Positions 21,201 to 27,112 of a stretch of 64,000 nt of DNA are shown here, piece by piece. Position 1 is the stretch's first letter; the number at the start of each line of letters is the position of its first letter. Where the stretch lies: NCBI RefSeq assembly GCF_022179065.1, contig NZ_BPQD01000030.1:1-64000 (forward strand), in the 5' to 3' direction. The notes below the pieces were generated by a model. The model did no database searches. It had not been told where the DNA came from and was given only the letters and a program-made list of their open reading frames with translations. The stretch comes from Methylobacterium adhaesivum. GTDB taxonomy: Bacteria > Pseudomonadota > Alphaproteobacteria > Rhizobiales > Beijerinckiaceae. A program made the translations under genes and the position numbers.

Positions 21201-22108
21201 CAGCGCCGGCCGCAGAGAAGACGTTCGACTTCGCCTTCAAGGATGCCCGCGTGGATCTTATGGGCGAAACCCTCGTCCTCACGGGTCCGGACGGGCGGCA
21301 TCACGATCTCAACGGGATCGGCACGCTTCGCTTTACCGATGGGTCGATCCGGCAGAACGACGGGCACGGGGTGGTCGACGACGCCTGGTACCTGTCCCAC
21401 AACCTCGACGTCTGGCGGGCCGGCATGGATGCCGACACGCATTACGCCACCTACGGCTGGCACGAGGGACGCGATCCGAATGCCTACTTCTCGACGGGCA
21501 CCTATCTCAATGGAAATCCGGACGTTGCGGCGGCGGGGCTAAATCCCCTCGACCACTACATGCAGTACGGCGAACTGGAGGGACGCATCATCGGCGCCGA
21601 CTTCTCGGCGGATGCCTTTCGCTCGCAGAACCCCGATCTCGCGGCGGGCGGTAATGCCCTGGACGATTACCTCACCACCGGTCGCGGCGAAGGCCGCAAT
21701 GTTCAGAGCGACGAGGGGGGAGCCGGACATGTCGGCGCCTTCGATCCGGGCTTCTATCTGTCGCACAATCCGGATGTCGCCGCGGCGGCTCAGGCGCCGG
21801 AGGTGCCGGTTCTCGCCTCGGACTACGCCTTCCGGCACTACCTCGACTATGGAGCCGCCGAGGGCCGCGCGCCGAACGCCCTGTTCGATCCCGCCTTCTA
21901 CCTTGCGCAGAATCCAGATGTGGCGGCGGAGGGCAGGAACCCGTTGCTCCACTACGAGGAGTACGGCTGGCGCGAGGGCCGCGATCCAGGCCCGGGTTTC
22001 GACACCAACGCCTATCTCGAACACAATCCCGACGTGGCGGCCGCCAATATCGATCCCCTTCAGCATTTCCTCGAATACGGCCTGAAGGAGGGGCGCCTTC
22101 CAGGCTGA
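12239..22108 (+). CDS. Giant type I-secreted adhesin-like protein with FG-GAP repeats, Ig-like repeats and NPDVA repeats
   Basis: 3289 residues from ATG 12239; an upstream in-frame extension to 12110 is Arg-rich and unlikely. Order: an N-terminal Ig-like part (1-235); seven FG-GAP/VCBS repeats, each with a calcium-type D-x-N/T-G-D-G motif (about 240-550), enough for one seven-bladed propeller; a long array of alternating Ig-like modules (about 560-2585) with recurring motifs such as DTGVPGDG, ATAVDAAGNVS, VTFSEAV and GSDIVDTVGN; a Pro/Thr linker (2587-2654); two more Ig-like units; a cadherin/VCBS-like domain with NDTDPNAGDTL (about 2870-2985); and six C-terminal repeats of the form YLxxNPDVAAAGxxPLxHYxxYGxxEGR (about 3044-3289). 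There are no cysteines to speak of, no Sec signal peptide and no GGxGxDxUx RTX nonapeptides. Secretion by the adjacent divergent type I system is inferred. A role in attachment is inferred from architecture. Confidence 0.9.
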   Translation: MAGTLAPLVLTLSPASDTGALLDGLTRRNTVEIGFVGLSLAAGPITFFDDRDNNGIPGPGEILATIPNALAGSVRVTLPEGQHNIRATQSLTVLGLTTTSTSLPLPVRIDNTGPTIVSVNQLDTPDLLGLLNLTGALRYEVTFSEPVLGLTANLFQAAGTLPGIHLVTLLPSLTKPNTYIVSLGLGLDGVSPDQRAGTLGLALNPTNLAGVTDVAGNGLRGADFALLAPVSIGPARATATADFNGDGFGDAAFLVNDTVVVTRGTGTGALGATQTLAVATGQTTIATGDVTGDGLIDIVTAGAGKVQILKQASDGSFSVVSRTTTGADGALVADVNGDGYQDIVVKNLAAGTVTVLTNNGSGTFSTGTAQTLTVRPDAFVSGDFNGDGRTDLAALANGGTTLAVLTQAANGTFARTTLAVGASAGGLAAGDLNGDGRAEIVSSGTAGTLEIRGTNAAGTATQSTLQAGAAATDIRIGDTNGDGYADILYAAADGKVRVVYGDGAGGFSTPVVLETQAGLAALALLDVNGDGRQDLALASGTTGTLQVGTGIPVAGVLGTAYSLVAPGPVQTVTAVRVAGDNVVNIAEAAGGNVPVTGTLAGPLGVGESLAVRIGNTVTPLTGAAVVSANGVTTFSGTIPALQASGDVAVLVQRIDGASSAAVTQAISVDLVAPALVSITSPDAALTRDTVIDFTLTFSEPVTGLTAANLGLTGTAKAGLVPTLSTTDGGRTYQVTVPAATAEGTLGLTVNPAGIVDAAGNPLPAGAVPVGPTLTLDHTAPVLTLQTVAGDGIVSRAELTGGVVVTGTAAGLDANASVTVTLTNAAGTPILTQAVPVTNGTFSLPLTGNAALVDGTYAVSVTATDAAGNVATPAVAQVTVDLTADADAPFTLIAGGGQPIGRAGVAAVPLVAAGLDAGTTALVTFTDGAGHVATATIGANGTTTVDLGALNGPVTSTIQLADPVGNTATRSGPALSIDLVAPIGSVTSHAAPAPGTVAFDVTFPETVTGLDLGDFRVVGTGSALGNVIAADANGAGGYTVVVGNLSGAGTIGLALTATSNVADTAGNPATLGPVTPIAFDLVPPPRPVITGLVSDGGVPGGFLTADATPTLTGTTEAGSLVTVTYQGPGVPAGTLTAVVDPSGAWTATVPSALANGAYTFTATAVDAAGNVSLAAVAKVVTVETVTGLPFTLTVDFADGLVNQAEAGHIAYALTGLPAGATLSVVFTDADGTTASALLGGSGGNLDLSALDGVVTSTLTYVPTSGAPVTLGGPSATFDTAPPAMPAILGFDGAGTLPTTATNDTTPVLVGTGEIGSTVTVIVAGQSLSAEVDATGHWHIPVATPLGDGTVTLTAVARDAAGNLSAPSQAVAVTIDLLADAGAPIHVALDLPTGRPLNAAEVAAVTGTVTGIDADATATITFTGPGGTVTAPLSNLGGLTATDLSALGESVTASVSVVDAVGNRATLPVGTFTVDALAPAATIAVDPAARPGATSVTFTVSFPETVTHLDATDFALTGGGTATGTILEARPVTGGYAVTVTGISGTGSLSLGLAAGSDIVDAVGNHAVLAQAGLHLVNVPAVLQPADLPVIVAIAQDTNVPGDFVTGEAMPLVSGTALPGGTITLTAITAGGVPVSVTTQVAGNGTWSAQLPTLADDAYGLSATLTDAFNNVLAVSPSRPLVIDTVADSGLPVSLAVAATADGVIDAAEATRVSYTVAGLDAGSTAIVHFAVGGHVRDVPISADGTFTVDLSGFDGTVTTSLVVTDLAGNTATVAGNGIRIASAATTPPGIVAITDDTGLPGDGVTRDNTPVLTGTAEANAAISVLLTGPAGAQTFNTVASGTGTWTLAVPTLADGAYTVTASATGLSGLPSAASTPFALTIDTTGDAPPRVAMQFAAGNSHLGAGAAGQVSFELTGLDTGSSGTIVFSDGTHTVPVTVAANGTHTVDLSSLSGAITAQAILSDLAANTVTATLALPAGFTVDTVAPAGTVVADASGGPSVASFTYAVTFSEAVSHVSADDFALTGTSGASGQITAVTGSGGAYFVTVAGLQGSGTLSLGLAPGSDIADLAGNLATLTPGARTVTGVAPVQPVIVGYTHDTGVPGDGVTSDTAPTLSGIGMPDGTVTVTDTLVSGAPPVTAVVQANGTWSVTVPNLADGPHAFVAQLVDASGTPVGTSAPLALVVDTIADGGVPASLTVDPSGDARINAVEAGAVSYVVAGLDADARGTVTFRDVTRGLTVVDVHNGIGTVDLSDFTGPVSATLTIQDSAGNSLVRSGTGLVVDTAAPVGSALPASPTDAAATGFAYAVNFSEAVLNVTAEDFTLAHTGTAAGRIAAVTGSGNSYLVTVVDVTGMGSLTLGLASGSDIVDTVGNAATLLATPRPVSIAVPPLPAPVPTLITGYGDDTGILGDGITADRTPTLSGTAEATGTVTVAYVEAGVPKSVTATVDANGQWSAGIPALSDGTYSFTASAVTALGAPSGASAALTLVVDTVADAAPLVSLAVAAPVGGVLSPAQAAAVTFTVAGLDLGSAALVTFTDGVHTVQVPAVGNGAHQVDLSGLTGSVTAQFAISDAAGNTALGSGGSLVIGQTGSTPPNPVPVDPTPPLPTPVVPTLPNSGPNDSTPQLPTPAVPTTPPATSTDPGLPPNPAVPASVVAPVITGLHNDTGLPGHGITSQPSPTVTGTGTPGATVTLTYVDATGSHSVAVSVGAGGTWMADLPALADGSYGVIASGRDAAGNVMQATQPFTLVLDTLAPAAPVVTGLVGATGPVGLTATADATPTLHGTAEAGSTLLLAYDTPQGPRTATVLTGADGHWTLELPTLAEGSYSILASATDAAGNRSPTSVTFDLTIHGPENEEPGTGGGNQTGAGNVAPTPTHDTIAAVNHAPAVTGNVLANDTDPNAGDTLHVTAVRFANGMTVAVPTTGSTTILGLHGTLHLSADGSYSYQAIGSSNFGSSGHYDEVFTYTVSDQKGLTASAKLTVDLAGAAPAAEKTFDFAFKDARVDLMGETLVLTGPDGRHHDLNGIGTLRFTDGSIRQNDGHGVVDDAWYLSHNLDVWRAGMDADTHYATYGWHEGRDPNAYFSTGTYLNGNPDVAAAGLNPLDHYMQYGELEGRIIGADFSADAFRSQNPDLAAGGNALDDYLTTGRGEGRNVQSDEGGAGHVGAFDPGFYLSHNPDVAAAAQAPEVPVLASDYAFRHYLDYGAAEGRAPNALFDPAFYLAQNPDVAAEGRNPLLHYEEYGWREGRDPGPGFDTNAYLEHNPDVAAANIDPLQHFLEYGLKEGRLPG
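12955..13890 (+). repeat. Seven FG-GAP repeats inside the giant protein
   Basis: Seven tandem units of roughly 45 codons contain, in order, DFNGDGFGD, DVTGDGLID, DVNGDGYQD, DFNGDGRTD, DLNGDGRAE, DTNGDGYAD and DVNGDGRQD. Each is a calcium-binding loop typical of integrin-like FG-GAP/VCBS repeats, and seven is the number needed to close a beta-propeller. Confidence 0.85.
21370..22105 (+). repeat. Six C-terminal NPDVA-type repeats of the giant protein
   Basis: Six degenerate copies of about 35-48 codons. Each has an aromatic-Leu pair, N-P/L-D-V/L, a His/Asp-Tyr pair and Y/T-G-x-x-E-G-R. Copy 1 has NLDV, copy 3 is the most diverged (NPDLAAGG, TTGRGEGR) and copy 4 carries an insertion of about ten residues. 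They end at the stop codon, so they occupy the position where a type I secretion signal is expected. Confidence 0.85.
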
Positions 22109-22253
22109 GCCTGGATGCAGTCCGCGACGGGCGGGATCGGGCTGACCTGTCGGCTTCGATCGACGCAGGCGGCCGGAGCATTCCCGTCGGTCCACTCCCT
22201 GAGACCCATGCTTACGGGTTCGGGGAGGGGCCCGGCCGTCGTGCCTCATCGGC

Positions 22254-22808
22254 TCACAATCTGGATCGGCGCGCGAGCACGTGCCCGATCCCAATGAGAA
22301 GCGTATTCGCCAGGACGGTCAGGTAAGCGTCGCCGCTCCGCTGGATCGCCGCATGCGCACGGAGGCCGTGATCGGCCGCCTGATACAGCGGATCATCCTC
22401 GGCCGAGGCGTCGGAACGTGAGCCGAGGGCAGCCCGCCGGGTGTCCGTCGTGTCGATGTAGATCCCGTAGCCCCGCATGGTGCCCGAAGCGTCGCGCCCG
22501 AGATAGCCGCGATTGAGGATCCATCGCACCTCACCGGTCTTGGTGACGACGCGGAACTCCGCCGCGATGGGTCCACCGGTCAGGCGCGCGTGGCGGATCC
22601 AGGTGAACACCCAGTCCCGATCCTCTGGATGAAGGCGTGACAGGGCGACTTCCAGCGTAATCGGTTGCTCGGCGAGCTTCCCGTTGCCGGCCATCAGGGT
22701 CGCGGCCCCTTCATCCAGCAGGGAGAGCCCCGCACTGACGTCCGTGTTCCAAGTACCGATGATCCCCGCGGCCCGGAGTGCAGATACGTTCATCGTCCCC
22801 GATAACAT
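22254..22808 (-). CDS. PAS-domain protein of unknown output
   Basis: 184 residues. A PAS fold type 3 is visible at about residues 12-125: an N-terminal GIIGTWNTDVSAG, the loop RLHPEDRDWV, and a PAC-like end VRWILNRGYLGRDASG and YGIYIDTTDTR. After it only a short hydrophilic and weakly hydrophobic tail is present, with no kinase, GGDEF or HTH output. The start at 22808 was chosen because GGAGGG lies directly upstream; in-frame starts at 22838 and 22793 are alternatives. It faces the giant protein gene tail-to-tail across 145 bases. It could be a stand-alone sensory or adaptor PAS protein. Confidence 0.75.
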   Translation of the reverse strand: MLSGTMNVSALRAAGIIGTWNTDVSAGLSLLDEGAATLMAGNGKLAEQPITLEVALSRLHPEDRDWVFTWIRHARLTGGPIAAEFRVVTKTGEVRWILNRGYLGRDASGTMRGYGIYIDTTDTRRAALGSRSDASAEDDPLYQAADHGLRAHAAIQRSGDAYLTVLANTLLIGIGHVLARRSRL

Positions 22809-23436
22809 TGGCCCTCCGATCCCCGGTCGTGACCGCACGGTGCCGTTCGCCGCAGTCGGCCCACGACACCGAACGCGGTGCGAATCTGGTTATCCGCCGA
22901 TCGCGAAGCCAATTTCGCAGGCAGAACATGGATTAAATCGCGTCCGCAACGTTGAGACGACCCGGATATGGTGAGCATCACGTCCATCCGGTTTCCCTTC
23001 ATCCTTTCAACGCCCACGGCCATACCCCGTGAGCGATCAAAATGAGCAGGACACTCGCAATCCATACGCTGCGCGATCCGCCTCAACGATGATGACCGAA
23101 TGTTTCATCACACAATCAAACGACGACTCTTGGATAAACTTCGAATCTGAACGTGCAAAAAAACATTCCGTTGCCGTACGGTACCGCGCAAAATGAGGGT
23201 TTTCACAACGAGGCGGATCGGCCGCCCGAGGCAAGTGAAAGCCGCATCCTGGATTGAATGATATTACCCTTTAGTCTCTGCGCAATCTTTGACCACCAAT
23301 CAACCGTTCAAATACCGATGTTAAGTCTCGAATTGATTCGATCTGGTTTGCCGTTGTCTTCACGAAGGCTCTGGGTCCGCTCAATCTGACTTGAGGGTCG
23401 AACGCGGCTTCACCACCCCTTGTCGTCCGGCTCACC
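22809..23436. other. AT-rich intergenic stretch without a recognised gene
   Basis: About 630 bases, with a strongly AT-rich core (about 23080-23340) unlike the rest of the window. No open frame of convincing composition, tRNA or repeat was seen. It separates the PAS gene (whose promoter should lie near 22820-22950) from the glycosyltransferase island. Confidence 0.5.
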
Positions 23437-24093
23437 TCAAACAGCGGCGCTGCCCGAAACCCACAGCGCGTGCGCCAGACCGGTCGTCGTATCGGGCTTG
23501 GCGTCGCCGATGAAGACGATCAGCGGTCCGTAGGACGTCTTCGGCGGATGGTAGAAATCGAGCAGGCCGGGGTGAAGATCTTGGAGAAAACGCGGAGGAT
23601 GCCCCGCGGCGCGAAGCAGGTGATCGATGACCACCTGATCGCCGTGGACGGCGTTCGGCACCGCGCCACATGACCCCGGCGCCATCCAGCGCTGGGGATC
23701 GGCGGCGAACCGCTCGTACAGGAATGCGAGGCCGTTCCCCTCCCACCGCACGAAGGCGCTGGAAACCCGGCCTTTATGAAAATAGTCCTCCATTGTGGCG
23801 AAGCCCGGTTCGGCGAGGGCCGTCGCGTCGGCGGCGAAGATGGTGTCGAGGTCGCATAGGACCATGGTGCCGAGGCCAAGATCCGGCCGGAAGGCTTCCA
23901 TCTTCGACCACCAGCCGGGCCAGCCGTGCCGCAGGGGAACGGTCTCGACACCCGCGCAGTCGAGGGGGAGGTCGGTGAGGCAGACGATCCGCTCGAAGGC
24001 GGGGGCGTAACGGCGCGCGCCTGCGGCGAGGCGCTCGACCCAGACCGCGTCGTAACGGCCGCCGCTCTTGAGGACGGTGAGGAGAGTGGTCAT
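23437..24093 (-). CDS. GT-A-type glycosyltransferase-like protein
   Basis: 218 residues from ATG 24093; the frame is open upstream to 24537, but that part is an Arg/Ser-rich shadow of the neighbouring gene. Features of a nucleotide-diphospho-sugar transferase (GT8-like) are visible: an N-terminal LLTVLKSGGRYDAVWVERL, KMEAF, and a metal-binding DLDT in MVLCDLDTIF (about residues 75-84). The C-terminal half has HGDQVVIDHLL and a Tyr/Pro-rich end. It is probably cytoplasmic. It follows the GT29-like gene by 16 bases on the same strand, so the pair is likely an operon. Donor and acceptor are unknown. Confidence 0.72.
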   Translation of the reverse strand: MTTLLTVLKSGGRYDAVWVERLAAGARRYAPAFERIVCLTDLPLDCAGVETVPLRHGWPGWWSKMEAFRPDLGLGTMVLCDLDTIFAADATALAEPGFATMEDYFHKGRVSSAFVRWEGNGLAFLYERFAADPQRWMAPGSCGAVPNAVHGDQVVIDHLLRAAGHPPRFLQDLHPGLLDFYHPPKTSYGPLIVFIGDAKPDTTTGLAHALWVSGSAAV

Positions 24094-24109
24094 CGGGCGT
24101 GCCGGTTTT

Positions 24110-24802
24110 TCAGGAAGCGAGGGGATGAAGCCGCAGCCGGCCGGCCGCCTCGGCGGCTGCGAACCAACGCCGTTCGGCGTCCCACGGATGGCCCGGCCAC
24201 CCGGCGAAGCCGAAGCCGTAGACCTCGATGGGCGGAAGGGCAGGGGGGCGCCCCTCCAGGATGGCGAGGGCGACGAGGAATCCGGTGCTCGGGTTCGGAG
24301 TGCCGCCAGCATCGGGTCCAAGGAGGTGGTGGGCCCGCGCATGCAACTCCGCCGTGAGGCCATGCACCGGACGGTGGCCGAGCCGGGTCCGCAGGGGCAC
24401 CGTCCAGCACACGCGCTCATGCGCGCCCTCCTCGTGCGGCGCGAGTTCGGGAAAGGGGAGAAGGTAGCGGCCGGCTTCACGGACGACGGGCCGCGCCAGA
24501 AACCCGTCGTCCTCGACCCAGGCGCGGGCTTGGCCACCGCGATTGACGAGGGCGAGGACGGTCACGCGTTCGCCCGCCGGACCGCCGAAGCCCTGCGCGT
24601 TGTTGAAGCGGACGACGCAGGCGGCGGCATCGATGGCCCGGCCACGGTCGCCGAGTTCGGGGGCGTTGCCGACGAGGGCGAGGCTCGGCGCGTCGAAGGC
24701 CGGAAGGGGCAGTCTGGCGATAATGTCCTCCACCGCCCTGGCATCGCTCCCGTTCGACCGGAAGGATGCCCCGACGCGCAGCCGCTTCACGGCGTCTCTC
24801 AT
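24110..24802 (-). CDS. GT29 (sialyltransferase)-like glycosyltransferase
   Basis: 230 residues from ATG 24802. The N-terminal half has a sialyl-L-motif-like segment (LALVGNAPELG at 41-51, AIDAAACVVRFNNA at 56-69). The C-terminal half has an S-motif-like TPNPSTGFLVALAIL (168-182) and EVYGFGF, followed by a VS-type H-x4-E (H205 and E210 in HPWDAE). Together these are the hallmarks of CAZy family 29, which transfers sialic acid from CMP-sialic acid in animals; bacterial members are uncharacterised, and some databases label related proteins 'urease operon accessory protein'. Nothing here links it to urease, and no CMP-sialate synthesis genes are in the window, so another donor is possible. The next gene downstream is a GT-A-like enzyme. 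Confidence 0.72.
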   Translation of the reverse strand: MRDAVKRLRVGASFRSNGSDARAVEDIIARLPLPAFDAPSLALVGNAPELGDRGRAIDAAACVVRFNNAQGFGGPAGERVTVLALVNRGGQARAWVEDDGFLARPVVREAGRYLLPFPELAPHEEGAHERVCWTVPLRTRLGHRPVHGLTAELHARAHHLLGPDAGGTPNPSTGFLVALAILEGRPPALPPIEVYGFGFAGWPGHPWDAERRWFAAAEAAGRLRLHPLAS

Positions 24803-24869
24803 AAGGGATGCGGTGGACCGCCCAACAGGGTACGCAGCGTCGCGCCAGAGGGCTGAGGGATCGAGGCCA

Positions 24870-25853
24870 ATGCGACGCTGCTTCCTGTGCGACGCCGACA
24901 CCCTGGAGCCGACGGCACGGTGCATCCGCTACCCCGACGGGGCACGGCGCGACTTTGCCCTGGCCTGCGCCTCCTGCGGCGTCGTCATCGCGGAAGAAGC
25001 CGACGGTGCGGCGTGCTGGCGCCATCTCGCCAAAAGCCTCGCCGAGCCGACCTTCCGGCTCGCACCTGAGGCGGCCTACGGCCTCGACCTCTATACCCTG
25101 CGCACGGCCGCCACCCGGCTCGGGCGCGGCGTGCGCCCGGCGAGCGAAGCCGATCGCACGGCGCTCCGCCATCCGCATGCGGAGCGGGCGGCCTACGGCG
25201 CGGTCTTCCCCCTGTCGACCCTCCATCCCCAGGCGGTGTCCCTCGGTCTCCTCTGCCGCCGCGCCGATCTCGACCACGTCCTCGACGGCCTGCCGGCGCA
25301 GGCGGCCTGGACCTCGGACGTGGCGATCCTCGTCGACGGCCCGGAGGAAGCGCCGGTGATCGGCGCGGTCCCCGGCTTCCCTGCGGGTGCCGTCCGGATC
25401 GCCGGGCGCCCCCTGGCCGAGGATTTCGCCGCCCAGCGCAACGCCCTGCAGGATCTGGCCCGCCGCCCCTGGATGCTGCAACTCGACGCCGACGAGGCGC
25501 TGGGCGCGGCGACGGGGCAGGGGTTGCCCTTTCTCGCCGCCCTCGCCGACGCGGAAGAGGCGGTGTCCATCGGTCTTGCCCGCCGCAATCGCGTCGACGG
25601 AACCCTGTCCGACGTCTACCCCGATGTGCAGTACCGCCTGAACCGCGCCACCGTTCGCTTTCGCGGCCGCGTGCACGAACGCCCGGACCTCGGTGGCGAC
25701 TGGCGCCGGGGCTTCATCGCCCTCCATGGGGCCATCGAGCACCGGCTGTCCCGCGCCCATGTGGAAGCGCGCTCGCGGCGTTACGAGGCGATGGACCCCG
25801 GGCGGGGCCGGCCCGAGGAGGAGACGGCCCTGCTGCGCCCCTATCGGCCGTGA
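24870..25853 (+). CDS. Zinc-ribbon plus GT2-like glycosyltransferase
   Basis: 327 residues from ATG 24870 (CGAGG just upstream). The N-terminus has two cysteine pairs, C4-x2-C7 and C33-x2-C36, resembling a small zinc ribbon. The remainder resembles a GT-A transferase: NALQDLARRPWMLQLDADEAL (about 193-212) carries a D-x-D, followed by RRNRVDG, a PDVQYRLNR segment, RFRGRVHE and an HRLSRAH stretch, as in the WaaE/KdtX-like GT2 group. It is divergent from the GT29-like gene with only 67 bases between start codons. The zinc-ribbon addition is unusual for this group. Substrates are unknown. Confidence 0.72.
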   Translation: MRRCFLCDADTLEPTARCIRYPDGARRDFALACASCGVVIAEEADGAACWRHLAKSLAEPTFRLAPEAAYGLDLYTLRTAATRLGRGVRPASEADRTALRHPHAERAAYGAVFPLSTLHPQAVSLGLLCRRADLDHVLDGLPAQAAWTSDVAILVDGPEEAPVIGAVPGFPAGAVRIAGRPLAEDFAAQRNALQDLARRPWMLQLDADEALGAATGQGLPFLAALADAEEAVSIGLARRNRVDGTLSDVYPDVQYRLNRATVRFRGRVHERPDLGGDWRRGFIALHGAIEHRLSRAHVEARSRRYEAMDPGRGRPEEETALLRPYRP

Positions 25854-25912
25854 TGTGCGCCCCGCGACGATGGCGGCGCGGGCGAAGCGCGACCCAGCCC
25901 TTGCGAAGGGCC

Positions 25913-27112
25913 TCAGTTCGCGTTCGGCGTGACCGCTGTCATGGCACGCGCGTACAAGGCCAGGGTCTCGCTGCCGAGCCGCGCCCGGTCGAAGGCGCCG
26001 CTCGCCGACAGGGCGTTTTTACGTAGCCCCAGGCGTAAGGCGGGGTCGAGCAGCAGGGGCCGGATGGCGTCGGCCAGGGCCGGTCCCGTCGCTTCCCACG
26101 CAAGGCGACCGGCCTCCGGTGCGCCGACGAAGGCGCGGGCACTGGCATCCTCGGCGCAGGCCACCACCGGGCGGCCGTAAGCGAGGGCCTCCTGATAGAC
26201 GAGGCCGAAGCTCTCGTAGCGCGACGGCGCGAGCACTGCGTGCGACGCCGCGTAGGCCGCGTCGAGGGCGGGGGCATCGATGCGGCCGAGGGGGCGCAGG
26301 CACCGCCGGGCCGCCGCCGGCAGGTCCGCCGGCAGATCGGTCTCCGGGACGCCCACAAGGTCGATAACGAACGGCGGCAGCGTGCACGCCTCGGCTTCGG
26401 CCCCGAGGATCGCGGCGGCGGCGAGCAGACAGTCGAACCCCTTGCGTCGCTCGGCCCGGCCGACGAACAGCAGGCGGAGCGGGCCGCCCGTCCCGTCCGG
26501 GTATGGCGCCGCGCGGCCGCGTTCAAGGCGATCCGGCGGCAGGCTCAGGCCGACGACTGCGTGGGGGCGGGCGGGCCCGAGGCCGTAAAGATCGATCATC
26601 CGGGCGGCGTGCTCGGCCGTGTTCGAGATCAGGCCGGCGCTGCCCCTGGCCTGCCGGCGCTCGAGACGATCGGCGGTCAGACCGTCGAGGCGGTCGCGCA
26701 GGGAGACGGCCCGCCCCCGCGTGAAGGCGGCAGGCGTCGAGTTCCGGGTCACGAGGGGCAGGGCCGTACCGACGAGAAGCGCCGCCGGGGCATACCAGTT
26801 CGTCGCCTCGACGCAGTCGAACGGCGTCCGCGCATGGGCCCAAAGCACCGCCCGCCGGAACGCCAGAGGCGCGGCGAGGTGCCCGAGCGAGCCCCACCGG
26901 CGCAGGCGCGCCAGGGCCGAGCCCGGCGGGAGGCCGAGCCCCCGGACCGTCACGCCGTCCCGCTCCTGGCACCCCGTCCGGTCGAGGGTGAACACTGTGA
27001 CGGCGACGCCGAGCGCGCTCAGGCTCTCGGCGATCTCACGGGCGGCGGTGGAGAGCCCGCTCGGCGCGGGCGGATAATCCCAGGCGAGGAGGGCCGTGCG
27101 CAGGCGGCTCAT
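25913..27112 (-). CDS. GT4-family glycosyltransferase
   Basis: 399 residues. The N-terminal Rossmann part begins LLAWDYPPAPSGLSTAAREIAESL, typical of GT4 enzymes. The C-terminal donor-binding part has LLFVGRAERRKGFDCLL, a Pro-rich middle, and the nucleotide-sugar motif APSRYESFGLVYQEALAYGRPVV, whose two glutamates are spaced as E-x7-E. It is a retaining GT-B enzyme, presumably cytoplasmic or membrane-associated. Its start overlaps the end of the upstream GT4 gene by four bases (27109-27112), so the two are translationally coupled. The convergent zinc-ribbon GT gene ends 59 bases away. Confidence 0.9.
   Translation of the reverse strand: MSRLRTALLAWDYPPAPSGLSTAAREIAESLSALGVAVTVFTLDRTGCQERDGVTVRGLGLPPGSALARLRRWGSLGHLAAPLAFRRAVLWAHARTPFDCVEATNWYAPAALLVGTALPLVTRNSTPAAFTRGRAVSLRDRLDGLTADRLERRQARGSAGLISNTAEHAARMIDLYGLGPARPHAVVGLSLPPDRLERGRAAPYPDGTGGPLRLLFVGRAERRKGFDCLLAAAAILGAEAEACTLPPFVIDLVGVPETDLPADLPAAARRCLRPLGRIDAPALDAAYAASHAVLAPSRYESFGLVYQEALAYGRPVVACAEDASARAFVGAPEAGRLAWEATGPALADAIRPLLLDPALRLGLRKNALSASGAFDRARLGSETLALYARAMTAVTPNAN

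Noticed and set aside
12239-22108. Classical RTX toxin
   Set aside because: No GGxGxDxUx nonapeptides or acylation gene; repeats are Ig-like and NPDVA-type.
24110-24802. Urease operon accessory protein
   Set aside because: This database label for related proteins has no support here: no ure genes are near and the motifs are those of GT29.
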